This document shows positions 1 through 11,691 of a stretch of 64,000 bases of DNA, piece by piece (position 1 is the first letter of the stretch; every line of letters starts with the position of its first letter). A program made the position numbers and the translations under genes. The notes under the pieces were generated by a model. That model saw nothing but the letters and a program-made list of their open reading frames with translations, did not search any database and was not told the origin of the DNA. Origin of the DNA: Harmonia axyridis (taxonomy: Eukaryota; Arthropoda; Insecta; Coleoptera; Coccinellidae); contig NC_059505.1 in NCBI RefSeq assembly GCF_914767665.1, forward strand, positions 31,989,506 to 32,053,505, in the 5' to 3' direction.

Positions 1-611
1 TGACTAATTTTGAACTCGATAATATCGTACACCACGATGAAGGCAGAAATGACGGTTTCTACTTCGTTTATGGAATATTTCCTCCGGATTCGTGATCTAT
101 ACCAATCCTATAATTCAGAATACCTCAGAAATTCACGCAAACAACACTATTGCGTGATTTCCTCAAACTTCACAATCACTTCAGCGGAAAAAATAGAATG
201 CGAGAGACTTGACAAATTATGATGATGATAGTACTTCAGTTCTTTGTGTAATAAATAGCGACCCTAACTGTTTCTTATCATAGTAGTTTGATTTGTGAAT
301 CTAGAGAAAAATGCGTGATGTTGAGCAAAAATAAAACAGATTGTTTGGTACTTTGAATACAGAAAATATCTGAGTTTGTCTACATGTCCACCGCTGGCTT
401 TTATAGTCTTTATTGAATTTTAATATACATATATCTAATGTTATAATAGTTAACATCATTTTATATTTCAGTATTTCCTATATTGTATATTTAACCTACA
501 ATAAAAATCATCTTTTGGCATTTAGATTTTTAGAGTTTTTGTTTTTCATTAGTTGTAATATTTGTATGTGATAAAGAAAGCTTACGATACATGTTCAAGA
601 TTCGCCTTACA
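1..611. other. AT-rich non-coding stretch
   Basis: I see no gene, RNA or recognisable mobile element here. The one open frame near the left edge (10-222, plus) starts in ordinary AT-rich sequence and has no recognisable motif or splice context. Confidence 0.4.
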
Positions 612-661
612 ATAATGTGTTTGTAGATAAAGCTTACTCAAGAAAACATCACAAAAAAGTT

Positions 662-753
662 TCCTTCGAGCCGGATTTGAACCAGCGACCTATGGATATC
701 AACTCACAATGTTCCTCTACAGTCCACCGCTCTACCAACTGAGCTATCGAAGG
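662..753 (-). tRNA. tRNA-Tyr (GTA) with intron, copy 1
   Basis: On the minus strand a 7-bp acceptor stem (CCTTCGA with TCGAAGG, then discriminator A), a TAGCTCAGTTGG D-arm and a GGTTCAAATCC T-arm frame the anticodon loop CTGTAGA, so the anticodon is GTA (Tyr). A 19-base intron follows the base after the anticodon, as in eukaryotic tRNA-Tyr. Gene length 92 equals 73 mature bases plus the intron. A run of six T on the minus strand (plus 653-658) lies just downstream and fits a Pol III terminator. It delivers tyrosine in translation after intron removal. Confidence 0.95.
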
Positions 754-834
754 CTTATGGTACATAGCCAACTTTCACCTCATTATAATGTGTATGCAGA
801 TAATGCTTACTGAATTTAACATCACAAAAAAGTT

Positions 835-926
835 TCCTTCGAGCCGGATTTGAACCAGCGACCTATGGATATCAACTGACAACATTCCTCTACAGTCCAC
901 CGCTCTACCAACTGAGCTATCGAAGG
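835..926 (-). tRNA. tRNA-Tyr (GTA) with intron, copy 2
   Basis: The mature part is identical to the copy at 662-753, with the same anticodon GTA and the same intron position. The 19-base intron differs at a few internal positions, while the last seven bases before the 3' splice site are kept. A T-run on the minus strand at plus 826-831 is the likely Pol III terminator. Confidence 0.95.
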
Positions 927-999
927 CTTATGGTAAATAGTCAATTTTCACCTTACTATAATGGGTAAGTTCACTAAATTTAACATTACAAAAAAAATC

Positions 1000-1091
1000 T
1001 CCTTCGAGCCGGATTTGAACCAGCGACCTATGGATATCAACTGACAACATTCCCCTACAGTCCACCGCTCTACCAACTGAGCTATCGAAGG
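1000..1091 (-). tRNA. tRNA-Tyr (GTA) with intron, copy 3
   Basis: The mature sequence is identical to the other two copies. Its intron matches copy 2 except for the first base (G instead of A). The downstream T-run (plus 990-997) is eight bases long, a strong Pol III terminator. The 5' flank is unlike the other two, so this gene marks the transcriptional head of the array. Confidence 0.95.
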
Positions 1092-2139
1092 TGCTTATCA
1101 ACATATACAAATTTCGCGTTATTGAAGTTACATTTCAATGATAACTGGGTCATCCTGCACAAAACTCGATCTCGCCTCTTTCTTTAGAACCAGACCGAAA
1201 TCGTTTAAGATTCGATACTCACGATTCATAATTAATACTTTCTAGCACCATGGAAAAGGTTGGGGGTCTATTACGGAATTGTTTATCAGCTTTATTGTCT
1301 TGAGAAATAAAGTAAGATATTTTGAATATACCTATTTTTTCTGTATTATTTGTGGTATTATTTGAATTGTATCGAACCATAATAACTTTTTTTTCAGTTT
1401 ATAATAGGAGGTTCAATATATTGAGGGATGTATCTATTAGTAATTTTCGCTTTTCGAAACATTGAGATCCTTCAAATTTTGTAAAGAAATTACTGAAAAA
1501 CAAACATTTTCCTAGAGTTGCGGTGAAGTAGATCACAATTCGGCCATTTCATTCCAAAATCCATGAAAGAACATCCACCGAAAGCAAATCCCAAAAACTA
1601 CCAAGAAAATCGCTAGAAATCAAGTCGGCCGAGGTTCTTGAGCCCCCAAACTTTTCATTTCCTGGTTCGTGAGGGTTTGTCCTTATTATCCGGGATGAAA
1701 TAGGTCAGATGTAATTAAATCGAATTTATCTGCTTGGAAAATTACAGTTTCCGTCGCGTGCTTGAAGTTTCGGAAGATAAATTTCCACGGATAGGGAAAA
1801 AAGTGTCGCTAATAAATCCCAGATCTACTTTCCAGAGGGAGCCGTAATCGTATCCCTGGTGCCGCGATGCAGGATAATTAATTCGAATAATCTGCTCCCG
1901 AAGACCAATCACTAGACGACGTCTTTTCGGGATAAATGTTGCGAACGACATCTGGCGGACGTCTTCGGAGGTATAGATTTTTTTTTGGTTGTGTTTCAGT
2001 TAAGTTAAGATGTCTAAAATACTGGTGTGTTCATTGATTAGATTATGTTTAAGATAATTCTGAGGACTCGGCTCGGCATCGTTCCCTTTTCTCTTTTTTT
2101 CCTTATCATAATTTCCTTTTTTTCCTTATAGTGGTGCTA
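1092..2139. other. Non-coding DNA between tRNA cluster and inverted repeat
   Basis: Nothing recognisable. A 69-codon minus-strand frame at 1742-1951 has no family motif. The segment is less AT-rich around 1500-1960 than its surroundings, but I cannot assign it. Confidence 0.35.
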
Positions 2140-2608
2140 TTCAAAGAATGGACTAGTTTTCATTTTTTTGTTAAGGATTAATTCTAAAAATTTAAGTAGA
2201 ATGAAACAAAAATGTGGAAGAATCATTGAAATATCTGTAAAAATGAAAAAGTTATGGGACTTTGAAGTTGCGCTTGGAAGAATAATTTCATAGTACGTGT
2301 AAGTGTCGTGACGTCACACACTAGACGACTGGTATTCACAGAGTGCTTATGAATTCATTGGTGTACAATTACTTGTGCCGTTCGTGTCGTGTTTTGTTCG
2401 TTACACGATGGCTGAAATAACTTACTATATACATACATATAAATTACTTTTTTTTCTTTTTACTTTTTACTCCTCAGATAAATATGTTTTGCCATTGATA
2501 GACTTCAACAACCAGTACTCAACTACAAACTGTTTATGAAACGTTTTTTGAATAAATCGTCGTTATAAGTTGAACCATGATGAAGCAAACTCAAAAGTAG
2601 ATACTTAC

Positions 2609-2735
2609 TTGAAAAGTTTAACTCCTTTATTTCTGCACTGACATAAGATGGATTTGAAGAAAAAAACTCCATCACTGCGAATATATCTATTTTAGGCAAA
2701 TTGTCACTTTGTCCTTTCACGAAGCCTTCTTCCAT
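2609..2735 (-). pseudogene. First-exon-like fragment resembling SWIM/YqaJ-type insect proteins
   Basis: An ATG at 2735 (minus) opens a 42-codon frame that ends at a good splice donor (GTAAGT, minus 2608-2603). The peptide includes KGQSDNLPKID, EFFSSNP and SYVSAEIK. This resembles, from memory, the N-terminus of a recurrent insect protein family with SWIM zinc finger and YqaJ-like nuclease segments that often multiplies with transposons. No following exon is found before the end of the repeat, so it is a captured or truncated 5' end. Upstream lies the TGACGTCA-containing block. Family identity is recalled, not checked. Confidence 0.5.
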
Positions 2736-3099
2736 TATGGTGACATAAAAACAAAACTCGAGTTAAAACTACACTGTACAACTACAAACGGCGCGAGAGC
2801 CTTGGCGCGGCTAAGTATTTAAACGTAATTTATGGTGTAGCGATCACAGGCAAGAGCCGTGACGTCACAGACCTAAGACGTTCCGCGCTAAAATACGTAA
2901 ATTTAAATAATCTATTTCTCAGTCATTTATTAATGGATTTTCAAAATGTTTTCACTGATTTATCAGTTTTGCTCTATATTTTAATTCTATCGTGTCAAAT
3001 ATAGTATTATCAACATACCTAAACTAGTCCATTGACCAATCAAAAAAATCCGACACATTAAAGGTATTCAGTAGTACACTATAACCTGTCATTTCGTTA

Positions 3100-3330
3100 T
3101 CGATGGCAATTTTGGAGCGAAAATTCAGGATAAGATCTTCAAAATGAGGTATCGCATCACCCCTCATCCCTATTCAAAATCAAGGGTTTGTGCTCACCCC
3201 CTTTAGGGGCGGAAAATTTGTTCCCTCTCAAATCAGAAATGGACGGGTCCGAGCGATTTTTCACTTTTTCATTTTAAAGCCGGAAAATCGAGGTGTTGAA
3301 TTTTTGTTGGACCACACTGTATACCACATC
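3100..3330. repeat. Dispersed repeat fragment in the spacer (CAGGGTG-type end)
   Basis: The spacer contains a block (caccatccctattcaaaat-like core, ending ggaccacactgtata) also seen at 37640-37855 and, more distantly, inside the element at 61573-62244. The shared end reads ACAGTGTGGNCC / ACAGGGTCGCCC / ACAGGGTGGCC on the reverse strand, i.e. a terminal motif of a non-autonomous TIR family. Confidence 0.5.
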
Positions 3331-3739
3331 ACTACGGGACTTTCCCTCGGAAATGAAGTGGGTTACGTTGAAGTGGTTGATAATTGTTATAGTGATTGGT
3401 TGAAAACAAATAAATCGATTGTTTTGATGAATAATGCTGAATGGACTAGTTTAATGATATTGATAATACTATATTTGACACGATAGAATTAAAATATAGA
3501 GCAAAACTCATAAATCAGTGAAATAAATTTGAAAATCCATCAATAAATGACTGAGAAATAGATTATTTAAATTTACGTATTTTAGCGCGGAACGTCTTTG
3601 GTCTGTGACGTCACGGCTCTTGCCTGTGATCGCTACACCATAAATTACGTTTAAATACTTAGCCGCGCCAAGGCTCTCGCGCCGTTTGTAGTTGTACAGT
3701 GTAGTTTTAACTAGAGTTTTGTTTTTATGTCACCATAAA

Positions 3740-3840
3740 GGTGACAATTTGCCTAAAATAGATATATTCGCAGTGATGGAGTTTTTTTCTTCAAATCCAT
3801 CTTATGTTAGTGCAGAAATAAAAGGAGTTAAACTTTTAAA
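3740..3840 (+). pseudogene. Broken mirror copy of the exon-like fragment in the right arm
   Basis: This is the right-arm counterpart of the fragment at 2609-2735. The start and first codons are lost by a deletion of about 27 bases after tgtcaccat, and an extra A in the run near 3820 shifts the frame. The splice donor GTAAGT at 3841-3846 is kept. The left arm thus preserves the intact version and the right arm the decayed one. Confidence 0.5.
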
Positions 3841-4309
3841 GTAAGTATCTACACTAGAGTTTGCTTCATCATGGTTCAACTTATAACGATGATTTATTTA
3901 AAAAACGTTTCATAAACAGTTTGTAGTTAAGTACTGGTTGTTGAAGTCTATCAATGGCAAAACATATTTATGTGAGGAGTAAAAAGTGGAAAGAGAAAAA
4001 AGTAATTTATATGTATGTATATAGTAAGTTATTTCAGCCATCATGTAACGAACAAAACACGACACGAACGGCACAAGTGATTGTACACCAATGAATTCGT
4101 AAGCACTCTGCGAATACCAGTCGTCTAGTGTGTGACGTCACGACACTTACACGTACTATGAAATTATTCTTCCAAACGCAACTTCAAAGTCCCATAACTT
4201 TTTCATTTCTAGAGATATTCCAATGATTCTTCAACATTCTTGTTTCATTTTACTTAAATTTTTAGAATTAATCCTTAACAAAAAAATGAAAACTAGTCCA
4301 TTCTTTGAA

Positions 4310-5599
4310 AACTTTTTCAAAACTCATACCTCTTATTGTTTGGTTACAAATCTAGAAAATTGAGCTAATAGAATATCCCCAGAATATTTTGTAGAATGCG
4401 CTACATTATTTATTGAAAATATTCTCTTAATATATCGTTTGAATACCGTTCGCGAAAAAAAGTCAATTCCATTCGTAGCAATGCACTTCTCTTATCAAGT
4501 CTCGCGATAAAAAATCAAACTTTACTCCTAAAAAAAACAATATCCTATAATTTCAGTCATGACCTCTATTCGAACGTGTTAGACGTGATTTATTCGGTTA
4601 CTGGTGATGTTAATCGATACTGAGTCAAACTGTGTTGACCGCTTGACATTGTTCACGCATTGGATGATAAATAGTCTGTATTGGAAACACATTGCACATT
4701 TTAGATAAAGTTGATGATGAATATTCCCTCTCTATTCTCTCGAAGAATTTTAAAAATGAATTTAGAATTCACTGAGGGATCGAAAATTTGTTTCTGAAAT
4801 AGAAAGAGGAAGTGACTACCTCAAATATAATATAAACGGCCTTCCCTAATTAAATTTTAATTTTGACAAACTCGCATGTTGTTTATTTTCACTTTCATAT
4901 ATTATAAAAGTTTCAGGGGACAGGAGACAATTTTTTTTTAAACGATTCCTAAGCTTTATTATTGGTCTTCTTTTTTTTCTTCTTCTTCCTCTTCTAATAC
5001 AACGGAGTTCTGTCAATTCTGTCATCTGCCCTCCCGCAACGTTTTGAGAGCCTACCAACCGGTCTTCTGGTTATCATAAGTAATAATCAATGAAGATTAG
5101 CTTGTCTTCCCAAAATGCAAATCATGAAATATTATTTGGAAATTCGAGATATTCTGGAGTTGAACATCTTTGCACAAATGTCAGTTGGAAAATTTGTTTG
5201 ATTTGTTTAAAAAACCAACCGTACTGAGATTAAAGGATAGGGTTAATATTCCTAGAATGAACTTAAGTAGAGGAAAGCTATGTAATTCGCGAATATTAAA
5301 TATATGTCAGCTTGATGGTGTCATTAATTCAGCAAATTATTTGGTAGATTCTAAATAATTATGAATTCAAGGTTTTAATAAATTATTATTGAAAATCACT
5401 TAAAACTCCTTTTTGGTATCCAAATTTCTCAAATCTTCATTTTAAAGTTGAAAATATGTGCAGTAAAATGTAAGAATATCCACGCAAAAATGTAAAGCAC
5501 ACGATTCAGTTCAGTTTATTGTGCAAATGACTTTCAAGATTTCGAAATAGGTACTAAGATGTAGACGGGACTTTCCTTCAGAAAACTAGTTTTGTGTTT
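4310..5599. other. AT-rich DNA without recognised content
   Basis: I see no gene. Small frames at 4846-5058 (minus, basic low-complexity) and 5170-5358 (plus) lack motifs and splice signals. Confidence 0.35.
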
Positions 5600-6168
5600 A
5601 GTCGACTCCATTCAGTTTAAGCGCGTGTCACAGATAGACACTAGGAAAGAGAAAATACTATATGTGGGAGTTTTTCTTCGATGAACGCAAAAATACAAGC
5701 CAAGCGTCTAAAAATGTGAATAGGGTTTACGGTCCTGATACTGTAACAGATAATCAAGCTCAATTTTGTTTCCGTCCTTTTCGTTCCGGTAATTTCGATG
5801 TCGAAGATGAACCACGCACTGGAAGCCCAATTGTTTGAAATTCCAATAAACTCATGGACATTGTCGAGTCCGACCGTCATGTAAGCACTGTTTAGATTGC
5901 CCAAGAGCCAAAGATTGCACAAAAAAACCACCATTTGCATAAAGCTGGTCACAAGAAGAAGTTCGATGTATGGGTACCACACGAGTGAACGCAAAAAAAC
6001 TTTATGTACCGAATTTCCATCTGCCAATCGCTGCTGAATCACAACGAAATTGACCAATATTTGAAGCGGTATATGTCTGGTGATGAAAAGTGGATTACTT
6101 ACGACAACGTCAAGCGAAAACGATCTTGGTCGAAACGCGGTGAGCCAGAGGAAACGGTTGTCAAGCTA
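5600..6168 (+). pseudogene. Mariner transposase relic, family B (5' two thirds)
   Basis: Plus-strand frames, interrupted by stops and shifts, give the mariner N-terminal signature FRSGNFDVEDEPRTGSP and then, in the frame from 6004, RISICQSLLN and SGDEKWITYDNVKRKRSWSKRGEP, which holds the first catalytic Asp of the DDD/DDE domain. The relic stops in an (AT)n run at 6169-6184, so the second and third catalytic regions are missing here. The same family recurs at 38960-39850 and 58905-59285. The motif set looks most like the Mos1-type (mauritiana) mariners, from memory. Confidence 0.8.
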
Positions 6169-6569
6169 GGATATATATATATATATTCTTTTGAGAAAGA
6201 GCAATACAAATTATTAATTTCAAACAATCAAGCATATGTTTCGATGAATCTCAGTATTAGCAGAGGAAATGTAACGGGGCATCATACATTTCAACGTATG
6301 ATACAAGAGAACAGATAAAAACCTCAGCAAAAACTCTGTCTACCCGTATCGGTGTAGTGACTGGTTTGTGTAAACGTTTACAGAATAAGCTGACATAAAT
6401 TATATTGAAGGACTTCCTCTTCAACCAAAACAGAATTTTCTTCATCCTCTCTTTTCGGTTGAAGACTCTATAATTTCCAATTGGATCCTAAAACAAAAAA
6501 AAAAGAAGCAGAAAGGAGTACTAAATATTTTTCATTATATCGATTTGAAGTTAACTACCCATTCTAAAA

Positions 6570-7290
6570 AAGAATCTGAAACTGAATGGATAGCTTGGAA
6601 ACCACCATGAAATTTATAAATCGGACAATTATTCACCAAGTGGTCAATGGTTTCTTCTACACCACACTCACATAGTGGGCTATCAATAGAATGTCATTTG
6701 AAGAGGGTACTACTACAACGACCATGACCAGTTCTAAGTCGATTTGAAATACACCAAATTTTCCTAGGAAGATTGAAACCTAGAACTTTTTCTGAAGGAT
6801 CAACGATAAGACTTTTGTTGAAGACGTTAGAAGAAGTCCATCCCGAACGCCAAATTCGCTGTCATTGGATTGAAGGAAGGTATTAGTCCATAAAGGTTTG
6901 CGTGATTTCAATCTAGCAGTTCTAGAATCTGGGAAATAGGATACAATTGGAAAAGAGTTCGAGTAGAAATGAAATTTATCCCAAGATTACTTGACTGCAA
7001 CCTGTCTACGAGTATGAGGCGGAACTATATGTGATAGCACCGGTAACCAATCTAAAGGTATAGATCTAATAGTCCCACTAATAATTCTCATAGAAACGTT
7101 GAGCTGTGCATCAATTTTATGAACATGAGCACTATTGAACCAAACAGAACAACAGTATTCAGCAGCAGGAAAAACCAAGGCCAAGGCTGCTGTACGAAGA
7201 GTGCTAGCATCAGCACCCCATGAAGAATAACTATAGTAATTGAAGCCTTCTTTTTCATGCAAAAATAATGGATTTATTTTCACTACACTA
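6570..7290 (-). pseudogene. 3' fragment of a non-LTR retrotransposon (RT C-terminal region)
   Basis: On the minus strand the frame from 7283 reads WGADASTLRTAALALVFPAAEYCCSVW and SGTIRSIPLDWLPVLSHI, the region after the catalytic core of insect LINE reverse transcriptases. Further downstream the minus strand continues in broken frames to an ETIDHLVN-type segment near 6640. It is 5'-truncated and contains no YADD box. The similar LINE pieces at 9700, 21795 and 29380 are other families or other regions. Confidence 0.75.
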
Positions 7291-9699
7291 TAAATTCCCC
7301 TTTATCTCGGTATCGAAGACAGTCCAATAAATGTTATATCTAGAACCACCTAGGTGTTCTCTTTTCACCTCTCAAGCATTTATATGTCCCAATGAAACAC
7401 CATGAATAACCAAATCCATTCTGTATTGAATCCCAGAACACCTTAATGTCAAAACGCATAATTCCTATGCTAAATCACATTTTCCATACCCTTCCCAAGC
7501 AAGGTTTCTCAGAACTCCTACTGAAATCTCTCTTCATCATCGCTAATTAATTAAACGTATTATTCCACCGGTAATATTTGTGTATGATGCATTTCAACTC
7601 CTGCACTGCTCACATTACGAGATCTCTCACAGAGATCAAACGTAGGTTACCATTCGTACGAACGAGCAAGACACAGAACCCTCGCTCTCATATATTTCAA
7701 TCTCCATTTCCCAAACAAATGGCCTCATCCCACTCGCACATAATACCTATTCATGTTCCATTTTGTCCTTTCGCTAAATTACCTAAAAGTGTACTTACGG
7801 CTTTAGAATTAACTGGAGGTTATTTCCATTAGGGAAACATTATATCGACAATTTCTATTGTTATTTCCACATTTTAATCTAGGGATTTTGATGGTCGCCA
7901 CGGAAAATGCTCCACAGGTATAATGTGTGGGTATAACGAATACAAAAGTACTTGTGCTATTTACTAACGTTGGGAAATTTCAATTGAGATTGGGGTGAAT
8001 TAATTCCAAAAATCTTGTCTACTCTTTATGACACTATTTTAAGACGTCGTTGTTCACTTCATAATGATCAGGGTGAGAGAGAGCTCGTTATGACTCACAA
8101 ATTCAATTGATGAGATAGTAAGATAAACAAAACATTCAATAAAAACGTATAATCAGTACTTTTTTTATGGAAATGCCTCATATTTTAGTAAATGACACTA
8201 TGATTTACTAACATGTATGTAGCAAAAATATACTGTATATAACTCGGGAACGACTTGAGACATCCACGATCGGCTTTCTTATATCTTATTATTGCGAACC
8301 TTTCGTCCTTCGAGATTTCTTCTCTAAGCCTCATAGTTTTCGATATGAGGGTCGAATTCGAGACACCCTGTACAAGTATCATCACTCTTGATTATTTTGA
8401 TAAAGTCGAATCAATTTGCATTTTTTGTGAAGATTTATTGGATATTTGCAATAGAGCCTCTCTTCATGAAAATTGTACCCGTTCACACTCTAAAATAACT
8501 AGCCAAATTTATTGTGAAAATGTCAAATTTAGAATGAAAACACTAAACCCAAAGGAAAGGAAATTAGGATAAAAAAAGGTGTTTTCCGCAAATGAACTCC
8601 ATAGTGAAATTGCTCAAATAAATACGTTCCTACTCAAATAATAATAGGTATGAATTATTAGTTTTTCGAACTCATTTCGCATATTCGCATATTTTTTCTG
8701 TCAAATCTTTGTATACCTATTGTTTTCAAAAGTTCAAACTATGATGACTCATTGAATAACATTCAGGAGTTGAACGACATCGATATAATTGAACAATCAT
8801 ACAATAACATAGGTAAAGTAGTAACATAAGTTTAGTTGAGAAAAATAAACGAGCTGAACGAAGGACGCAAAATTCAACGGCAATAATAATCTTGCCAAAG
8901 GCAAATTAATAGCAATCAACAAGCGTAGTTACCACAACACTATGACCAATATGGACCTCAGTGAATTATTCATCAAAACATTTCTGGTTTGTTATACTAG
9001 GATAAACCAAATATATGCGGATAAAATCTATTTGGATTGAATTTTGAACGATCCACGTTTTGGAGCGACTTCAATACAATACCAAAGTAAATTGCTTGAA
9101 TTAGGCTTCATTATTTGACGTTTAACCCTTCCATTATACAGAGTGTTTATTTCAAGATTAAGAACCTGACACCAATCACAAATATTAATTTTGTAAAAAA
9201 AAATAGCTTAACAAATTTTTTTTATCAGCTCATGCAATCAAATTCCCTTTTATTCGATATATCACAATCCATATATTTGAAAAAAAACAGTATAGGGGTG
9301 TGGAGCGTAAATTCAAAAAAACATAGAGAGACCTGCTTTCGAAATTAAAAATCCATAGATTTTCTTCAATAATAATTAGTTGAATAATAGAATACAGTAA
9401 TGGTCTGATTGCAGTTACTTTCGAATCGCATTATTTTCTTAATTTTTTATTGAAAAAACGGCACAACTACTTCTACTTTTAGCCACATCGATGAATAGGT
9501 AATCAAATTAACTTTCATTCACAATCCATATATTCCCATTTGAAAATAATTAAGTAGAGAGGTGTGGGCCTTAGGGGGTAAGAAATATCAAATTAAAAAA
9601 GGACAGGATAAATTGCTTTCGAAATTGAAAATCAACGGGTGCGAGGATTTTCTTTAATAATTCTTTTTACAAGAATTATTGACGAGTTTAGTTATTTTT
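7291..9699. other. Intergenic DNA with repeat traces
   Basis: No gene is recognised. A block at 8225-8378 ends in acaccctgta and has the look of one end of the CAGGGTG-type TIR elements. The segments 9115-9400 and 9470-9700 are diverged direct repeats of each other (shared atccatatatt, ggggtgtgg/aggtgtggg and gctttcgaaatt blocks in the same order). Short frames at 7578-7832 and 8255-8572 have no motif. Confidence 0.4.
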
Positions 9700-10577
9700 T
9701 TCAGCTCGCTGTATATTGTGGATTTTCGTGGGATATTTTTGGAGTGGGTGACTTGTTTAATTTCAAATCGTAATATATCTGTTAGAGTGGGTGCTACTTT
9801 GTCACCTATATATGTGAAATCAATTTAGGAGTACCTCAGAGCTCTGTGCTGGGACCGCTACTGTTTCTTTTGAAATCGACCGGATTATATTAACTCAGGT
9901 ATCCTATCTATATTTGCTGATGACACGTCAATGGAGGTCTTAGCACAGAGTCCTGTTGAACTGAAAGCCATATGTAATGATTTTATTTGAAACCTTGTGG
10001 ATAAATATTTTTAAATATTAATAAGACTGAATGTATATACTTTAGCATATACTTATATGGATCGCTAAGTATTGGGATGTTTGGGTGAGCAAGTCACCTT
10101 CAGAGATACAGTTGAATTTTTAGGACAGTTCTCTGAGATGGGATCACCAAGTCGAATCAGTTTGTAAAAAATAGGTAGTTCTTATCAGCAGGATTAAAGA
10201 CTCGTTATGCACTTTAGTCGATTTCCAGTATTTATTATAGTTTGGTTCATTGCTATCTTGATTTTAATATACACTGATCAACAATTGCTAGGGATCACTT
10301 ATGAACTTCTCTTTTATTTGTATTTTTTTCAAGTTATCTCGTGAATATCTGTACATTATATGTTCTCTAAGGAAAAAGTAAGATGTTTTGAGTTGATTAT
10401 ATCAAAGTCTTCCTCACTTCATCGGCTCTTGTTCACAAAATCGATTATTATCTGTAGGCTGTTACAGGTGGAGTGAAAAGCAATGTGGTATTTGTTATTA
10501 AATCTGTTTTTTTCTCTCGTTCAAACACATAAGGTGACAATAATTGAAGAAATGAGAACAATATCAGCTTATCAGTC

Positions 10578-11606
10578 ATGCCGAGAAGACGTTTGGCTCC
10601 TGTGCAACTGGACCAAATCATACGGTGGATACAGGAAGGTTTGTCCCAGCGAGAAGTGTCCCGGCGGTTGAATGTTTCGCAAAGTGTCGTGAGTCGGGCT
10701 TGGAATAGGTTGATCCAAAACGACTCAGTAGCTTATGTTCATAGGAGAGGTCGGCAGCGCAGTACAACAGCTGCCCAAGATCGACTTTTGTTCCTCAATG
10801 CTAGGAGAAATCCCACTTACCCGCTGTCGCGGCTCAATAGATCACTGAGAGTTGCAACATGAGTTCTAATTTCGAACCAGACTGTAAGACGACGACTACA
10901 TGTTCGTGGTTTGAGAGCACGTAGGAGGGTACAAGATCCCCGTTTGAATAGGGAACACCGGGTTCATCGACGGCAATGGGCTGAGGAGCACCGCAATTGG
11001 ACACTTGAAGATTGGAGCCGATGTTTATTTACGGATGAGTCTAGATTTCGTTTGGTCAACTCCGATGGACGTATTCTTGCTTGGAGGGAAAGAGGTCGAA
11101 GGTATGCAGAACAGTTTATGGTACCCACAACAGCTTTTGGTGGAGGTTCCATATGTGTATGGGGAGGCATTTGTTTGAACCAACGCACAGAGTTGGTTGT
11201 TCTGCAGAACACCACCATGACCAGCCAGAGATATCACGATATGATTATTGAACCCATAATTGTTCCGTTTGCGGCTGCCGTGGGCGAAGATTTCATTTTA
11301 ATTGACGATAATGCCCGTCCACACCGTAGTCGTCTGGTTAATGAAGCGCTAGAAACTCATGCTATTGATAGGATGGACTGGCCAGCTCGCTCTCCAGACA
11401 TGAATTGCATCGAACATGTCTGGTCTGAGATGTCTAGACAATTGTCAACCTTAGAACAACCGATCAATAACCTGGAGGACCTTTCTAACGCTTTACGGGA
11501 TATTTGGACGAATTTGCCTCAAAATTTTATAAATCGTTTGATCGAAAGTATGCCTCGTAGGGTAGAATGCTTGAGACGAGCTTGTGGGGGACCAACTAGG
11601 TACTAG
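10578..11606 (+). pseudogene. Tc1-like DD34E transposase with one nonsense codon
   Basis: The frame starts MPRRRLAPVQLDQIIRWIQE and would span 342 codons, but a TGA at 10860-10862 stops it after 94. Downstream the same frame stays open to 11606. The N-terminus has two helix-turn-helix segments (LSQREVSRRLNVSQSVVSR; then a GRQRSTTAAQD linker) for TIR binding. Catalytic residues are visible: FTDESRF (first Asp), IDDNARPH (second Asp) and SPDMNCIEHVW (Glu), with 34 residues between the last two. The stop fits a C-to-T change in a CGA arginine codon. No frameshift is seen, so decay is very recent or the copy was mobilised in trans. Confidence 0.9.
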
Positions 11607-11685
11607 CTTAACCGAAACTTCAGCCTTCTAGTGGTTTCATCATAAAATTTTTATGTTATTCAAACACAGAATTTTGAGTGTTCCT

Positions 11686-11691
11686 AATAAA
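11686..11691 (+). promoter_or_regulatory. Poly(A) signal of the Tc1-like transposase
   Basis: AATAAA lies 80 bases after the transposase stop, followed by a T-rich run, still within the element. This fits cleavage and polyadenylation of the transposase mRNA. Confidence 0.55.

Larger units (their letters stand above)
612..1091 (-). repeat. Tandem duplication carrying three tRNA-Tyr genes
   Basis: The tRNA genes recur at spacings of 173 and 165 bases. Flanking DNA is copied as well: the stretch reading roughly aataatgtgtttgtagata before the first copy reappears before the second in altered form, followed in both by a shared cacaaaaaagtttcc. The cluster therefore arose by local tandem duplication of a unit of about 170 bases, not by separate retro-insertions. 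The 5' flank of the gene at 1000-1091 is not duplicated, which marks one array edge. Confidence 0.75.
2140..4309. mobile_element. Long inverted repeat: two opposed copies of a ~0.88-kb element
   Basis: The left arm (about 2140-3033) and right arm (about 3437-4309) are reverse complements over nearly their whole length, separated by a spacer of about 400 bases. Each arm starts and ends with the same short inverted terminus (AATGGACTAGTTT / AAACTAGTCCATT), so each may be a complete small element and the whole a head-to-head pair. The inversion extends a few bases further out (ttcaaag / ctttgaa). I see no clear target-site duplication and no transposase. Each arm holds a promoter-like CpG-containing block with TGACGTCA (a CRE-type palindrome) next to an exon-like segment directed outward. 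Superfamily is unknown. Confidence 0.75.

Noticed and set aside
928..1110. 60-codon minus-strand frame over a tRNA gene
   Set aside because: It reads straight through tRNA-Tyr copy 3 and ends in copy 2 flank; not a protein gene.
10483..10671. 62-codon frame overlapping the Tc1-like transposase start
   Set aside because: Different frame from the transposase, which has clear motifs; a shadow frame.
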